The position numbers were made by a program, and so were the translations under genes. From positions 1,240,001 to 1,304,000 of the forward strand of contig NZ_PVBS01000002.1 in assembly GCF_002980575.1 (NCBI RefSeq): DNA of 64,000 bases. The letters run 5' to 3'. The notes under the pieces are model-generated. The model did no database searches and was not told the DNA's origin. It saw only the letters and a list, made by a program, of their open reading frames with translations. Positions 61,386 to 64,000 of the stretch are shown piece after piece. Origin of the DNA: Sphingobacterium gobiense. Lineage in GTDB: Bacteria; Bacteroidota; Bacteroidia; Sphingobacteriales; Sphingobacteriaceae. Every line of letters starts with the position of its first letter. The stretch's first letter is position 1.

Positions 61386-64000
61386 TTAAGAATGTATGGA
61401 AGTCCTGTCTACAAAAGCGAGTTCTTGATGATGGGAAGGCAATACCTGTTCGTTGGCTCTGGATCCGCTGACGCGTTCTTGAAGATATTGAAAGACGACA
61501 AATAAAACCGGAATAACCAAGAGACCTAATAGTACACCGGCAAGCATTCCTCCCGCAGCTGCTATACTGATTGCATGGTTTCCTTGTGCAGAGGGACCTA
61601 CCGCACTCATCATGGGGATCATACCTACAATGAAAGCAAGCGATGTCATAATGATCGGACGGAGGCGCAGTTTAGCCGCTTCCAAGGCAGCCTTGGTAAT
61701 AGATTGTCCCCGCTTCCTTCCCTGAAGAGCAAATTCGACGATGAGGATGGCATTTTTTGCCAATAACCCAATTAACATAACGAGGGCTACCTGTACGTAT
61801 ATATTATTGGATATGCCGGTTAATCCAATAGCTGCGAACACACCGAATACACCGGTAGGAATAGATAAAATTACCGCCAACGGTATAATGTAACTTTCGT
61901 ATTGTGCGGCGAGCAAGAAGTAAACAAATACCAGGCATAGGATAAAAATGATCGTCGATTGTCCCCCTGAAATCAATTCCTCTTTGGTCATCCCTGAAAA
62001 TTCATAAGTATAGCCTGTGGGTAGGTGCTGACGCGAAACTTCCTCGACGGCTCTTATGGCGTCGCCAGAGCTATAGCCTGGGTTCGGTATAGCGTTGATA
62101 CCGATAGAATTAAAAAGATTGTATCGGGACGCCGTTTCTGGACCGTATACGCGTTGCAATTGAACTAGGGTCGTAATGGGCACCATATCACCATTTTGAT
62201 TTTTAACGTATATACCGTCCATTGCGGAAGGTTCTGTACGGTTTGTGAAATCAGCTTGTACCATAACGCGGTAATATTTACCAAAGCGGTTGAAATCTGA
62301 GGCTTGTGCACTGCCGAAATAAGCCTGCATGGTGTGGAGGATATCTCTCGTCCGCACGCCCAGTTGTTCAGCCTTTATATCGTCAACCTGTAATTCGTAC
62401 TGTGGATAATCGGCCCTAAATGTGGTAAACGCCATCGCAATTTCAGGACGCTCCATGAGTTGTCCGATGAATCCTTGTCCAATATCGCTAAACTTCCGTA
62501 GCTCGCCTCCGGTACGGTCTTGTAAAACCATATCCAAACCGTCAACATTACTGAATCCTGGTACGGTAGGGAAGGTGAATACGAAGAAATTGGCACCCTT
62601 GATGCTAGACAGTTTTTGGTTAACCTCTGCCATGATAGCATCGATATCTTTAACTTCGCCGCGCTCCTCGTGTGGCTTAAGCAGGATAAAAGCGACACCG
62701 GCTGATGGACTTGTGGATTGGGTCAGGATGTTAAATCCGGCCATCACGTTGAGTGTTTTGGTGAAGGAGGCGTGCTGAAGCTGCTGCTCTGCTTCTTTTA
62801 GGGCTTGGGACGTTCTGTCTAACGACGCTCCAGCAGGCATTGACAAGGAAATCGCGATAAAACCTTGATCTTCCGAAGGAATAAAGCCTGTCGGTGTTCG
62901 CTGTACCATGAAAACAGTCAAAAGGACTAATACCGCTAGTCCCGATAGACCCACCCATTTGCGACGAATCAAAAAGCGCAGGCTTCCCACGTAATTTCGT
63001 GTCAACTTTTCGAAACCTACGTTAAACCCAGCGAAGAACTTTTCCTTAAAACCGAGCCGCTTACCGTTTGCGTGTCCATGATGGACCGGTTTCAGAAACA
63101 GTGCACAAAGTGCCGGACTTAACGTCAAAGCATTGACGGCAGAGATAACAATAGCGATCGCTAATGTAAAAGCAAATTGTCGGTAGAACACACCCGTGGA
63201 TCCTTCCATAAAACCAATGGGGAGGAATACGGCTGACATCACCAGCGTAATAGATATAATAGCCCCTGTTATTTCCCCCATCGCGGATGTGGTTGCTAAC
63301 TTGGGAGGCAAGTGTGTATGCTCCATTTTGCTGTGCACAGCTTCCACTACGACGATGGCGTCATCTACGACTATCCCGATGGCTAACACAAGCGCAAACA
63401 GGGTGAGTAAATTGATCGAAAAACCAAAAAGCTGCATGAAAAAGAATGTACCGATAATGGCTACCGGAACAGCTATTGCTGGTATCAACGTAGACCGGAA
63501 ATCTTGTAAGAACAAGAAAACGACCAGAAAGACCAAAATAAACGCTTCGATCAACGTGTGCTTTACCTGATCAATAGATTGATCAAGCGCATCTTTGGTG
63601 TTATAGAGCACAAGGTGTTTTACGCCCTTTGGAAAATTGAGAGACGCCTTATCCATAAATTCCTGTATGGCAATCTGGATTTCATTGGCGTTGGAACCTG
63701 CTAACTGCATAATCCCGATATTCAACCCGGCTTTGCCATCAATGCGTGTATGGCTGGCGTACGTATAAGACCCCAGCTCGACACGGGCCACATCTTTTAA
63801 CCGCAATATGGATCCGTCCGTATTGGAGCGGATAATGATATTCTCGTAATCCGCTGGTTGGTTGAGCTTTCCCTTGTATTTAATGACAAATTCAAATGCT
63901 TCTTTGCTGTTTTCTCCAAACTTACCAGGAGCAGCTTCCATATTTTTATCCTGAATGGCAGCCATTACCTCCCCGGGTGTTAGCTTGTAAGTCGCCATCT
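61386..64000 (-). CDS. RND efflux pump inner-membrane protein (AcrB/HAE1 type), 5' end outside window
   Basis: About 870 residues are visible of an expected about 1,040; the N-terminal roughly 180 residues lie beyond position 64000, so the in-frame ATG at 63998 is internal. Proton-relay aspartates are in GIVVDDAIVVVEAVH (TM4). Other RND signatures: FKEKFFAGFNVGFEKLTRNYVG, TPTGFIPSEDQGFIAISLSMPAGASL and PTGVFGVFAAIGLTGISNNIYVQVALVMLIGLLAKNAILIVEFA. Exports drugs or hydrophobic compounds with the TolC-like protein downstream. Confidence 0.93.
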   Translation of the reverse strand, partial: MATYKLTPGEVMAAIQDKNMEAAPGKFGENSKEAFEFVIKYKGKLNQPADYENIIIRSNTDGSILRLKDVARVELGSYTYASHTRIDGKAGLNIGIMQLAGSNANEIQIAIQEFMDKASLNFPKGVKHLVLYNTKDALDQSIDQVKHTLIEAFILVFLVVFLFLQDFRSTLIPAIAVPVAIIGTFFFMQLFGFSINLLTLFALVLAIGIVVDDAIVVVEAVHSKMEHTHLPPKLATTSAMGEITGAIISITLVMSAVFLPIGFMEGSTGVFYRQFAFTLAIAIVISAVNALTLSPALCALFLKPVHHGHANGKRLGFKEKFFAGFNVGFEKLTRNYVGSLRFLIRRKWVGLSGLAVLVLLTVFMVQRTPTGFIPSEDQGFIAISLSMPAGASLDRTSQALKEAEQQLQHASFTKTLNVMAGFNILTQSTSPSAGVAFILLKPHEERGEVKDIDAIMAEVNQKLSSIKGANFFVFTFPTVPGFSNVDGLDMVLQDRTGGELRKFSDIGQGFIGQLMERPEIAMAFTTFRADYPQYELQVDDIKAEQLGVRTRDILHTMQAYFGSAQASDFNRFGKYYRVMVQADFTNRTEPSAMDGIYVKNQNGDMVPITTLVQLQRVYGPETASRYNLFNSIGINAIPNPGYSSGDAIRAVEEVSRQHLPTGYTYEFSGMTKEELISGGQSTIIFILCLVFVYFLLAAQYESYIIPLAVILSIPTGVFGVFAAIGLTGISNNIYVQVALVMLIGLLAKNAILIVEFALQGRKRGQSITKAALEAAKLRLRPIIMTSLAFIVGMIPMMSAVGPSAQGNHAISIAAAGGMLAGVLLGLLVIPVLFVVFQYLQERVSGSRANEQVLPSHHQELAFVDRTSIHS

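Noticed and set aside
1..64000. CRISPR array, tRNA, rRNA or prophage
   Set aside because: No regularly spaced direct repeats, no cloverleaf or rRNA-like sequence and no phage structural genes recognised.

Overview
The window looks like a chromosomal segment from a member of the Sphingobacteriaceae (Bacteroidota; Sphingobacterium/Pedobacter-like). The evidence is gene content (DUF4286, DUF983, DUF6600-type protein, HMA-AraC regulator, SusC-style TonB receptor with a carboxypeptidase-regulatory domain, Acr3/DUF6428 ars operon), many lipoproteins with Bacteroidota lipoboxes, and repeated TAnnTTTG -7 promoter boxes. No rRNA, tRNA or CRISPR array was recognised.

Layout. 1-14.4 kb is mostly housekeeping: etfBA, a TPR protein, an NlpE-like lipoprotein, a cysteine desulfurase, an Fn3 protein, serS, rsmI, a PH/SHOCT protein, lnt, a methyltransferase, pncB and a basic low-complexity secreted protein. 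14.5-21.9 kb holds an Mla-type lipid transport operon, an RluA-type synthase, an aldehyde dehydrogenase, a SLC13 transporter and small conserved proteins. 22.0-26.4 kb is an operon of a catalytically dead S9-peptidase-like lipoprotein, a histidine kinase and a response regulator. 26.5-30.9 kb: greA, HIT, DedA, ppa, a CorC-type protein, rsmE. 31.3-38.2 kb: a probable metal locus (DUF3299-like protein, MacB/FtsX-type ABC transporter with a 26-histidine insert, TonB receptor, beta-helix lipoprotein). 38.8-44.4 kb is an arsenic-resistance island bounded by scars: a frameshifted DUF4468 gene and truncated IS3-family element on the left, a SulP gene tail and another gene fragment on the right. 44.4-52.8 kb is a copper-handling region (multicopper oxidase, two HMA proteins, CopA ATPase, then map, an OM porin-like protein and an HMA-AraC regulator). 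52.9-59.9 kb: hydrolase, polygalacturonase, SulP transporter, pectate lyase. 59.9-64 kb: TolC-like protein and an RND pump running off the window end.

The most unusual signal is a non-coding element of about 395 bp in three long copies (two about 98% identical and inverted, one diverged but with compensatory stem changes) plus two short remnants. Each long copy starts just after the stop codon of a co-oriented gene. One end has a long hairpin; the other can form a conserved pseudoknot-like fold. It resembles an undescribed mobile or structured-RNA family of this genome.
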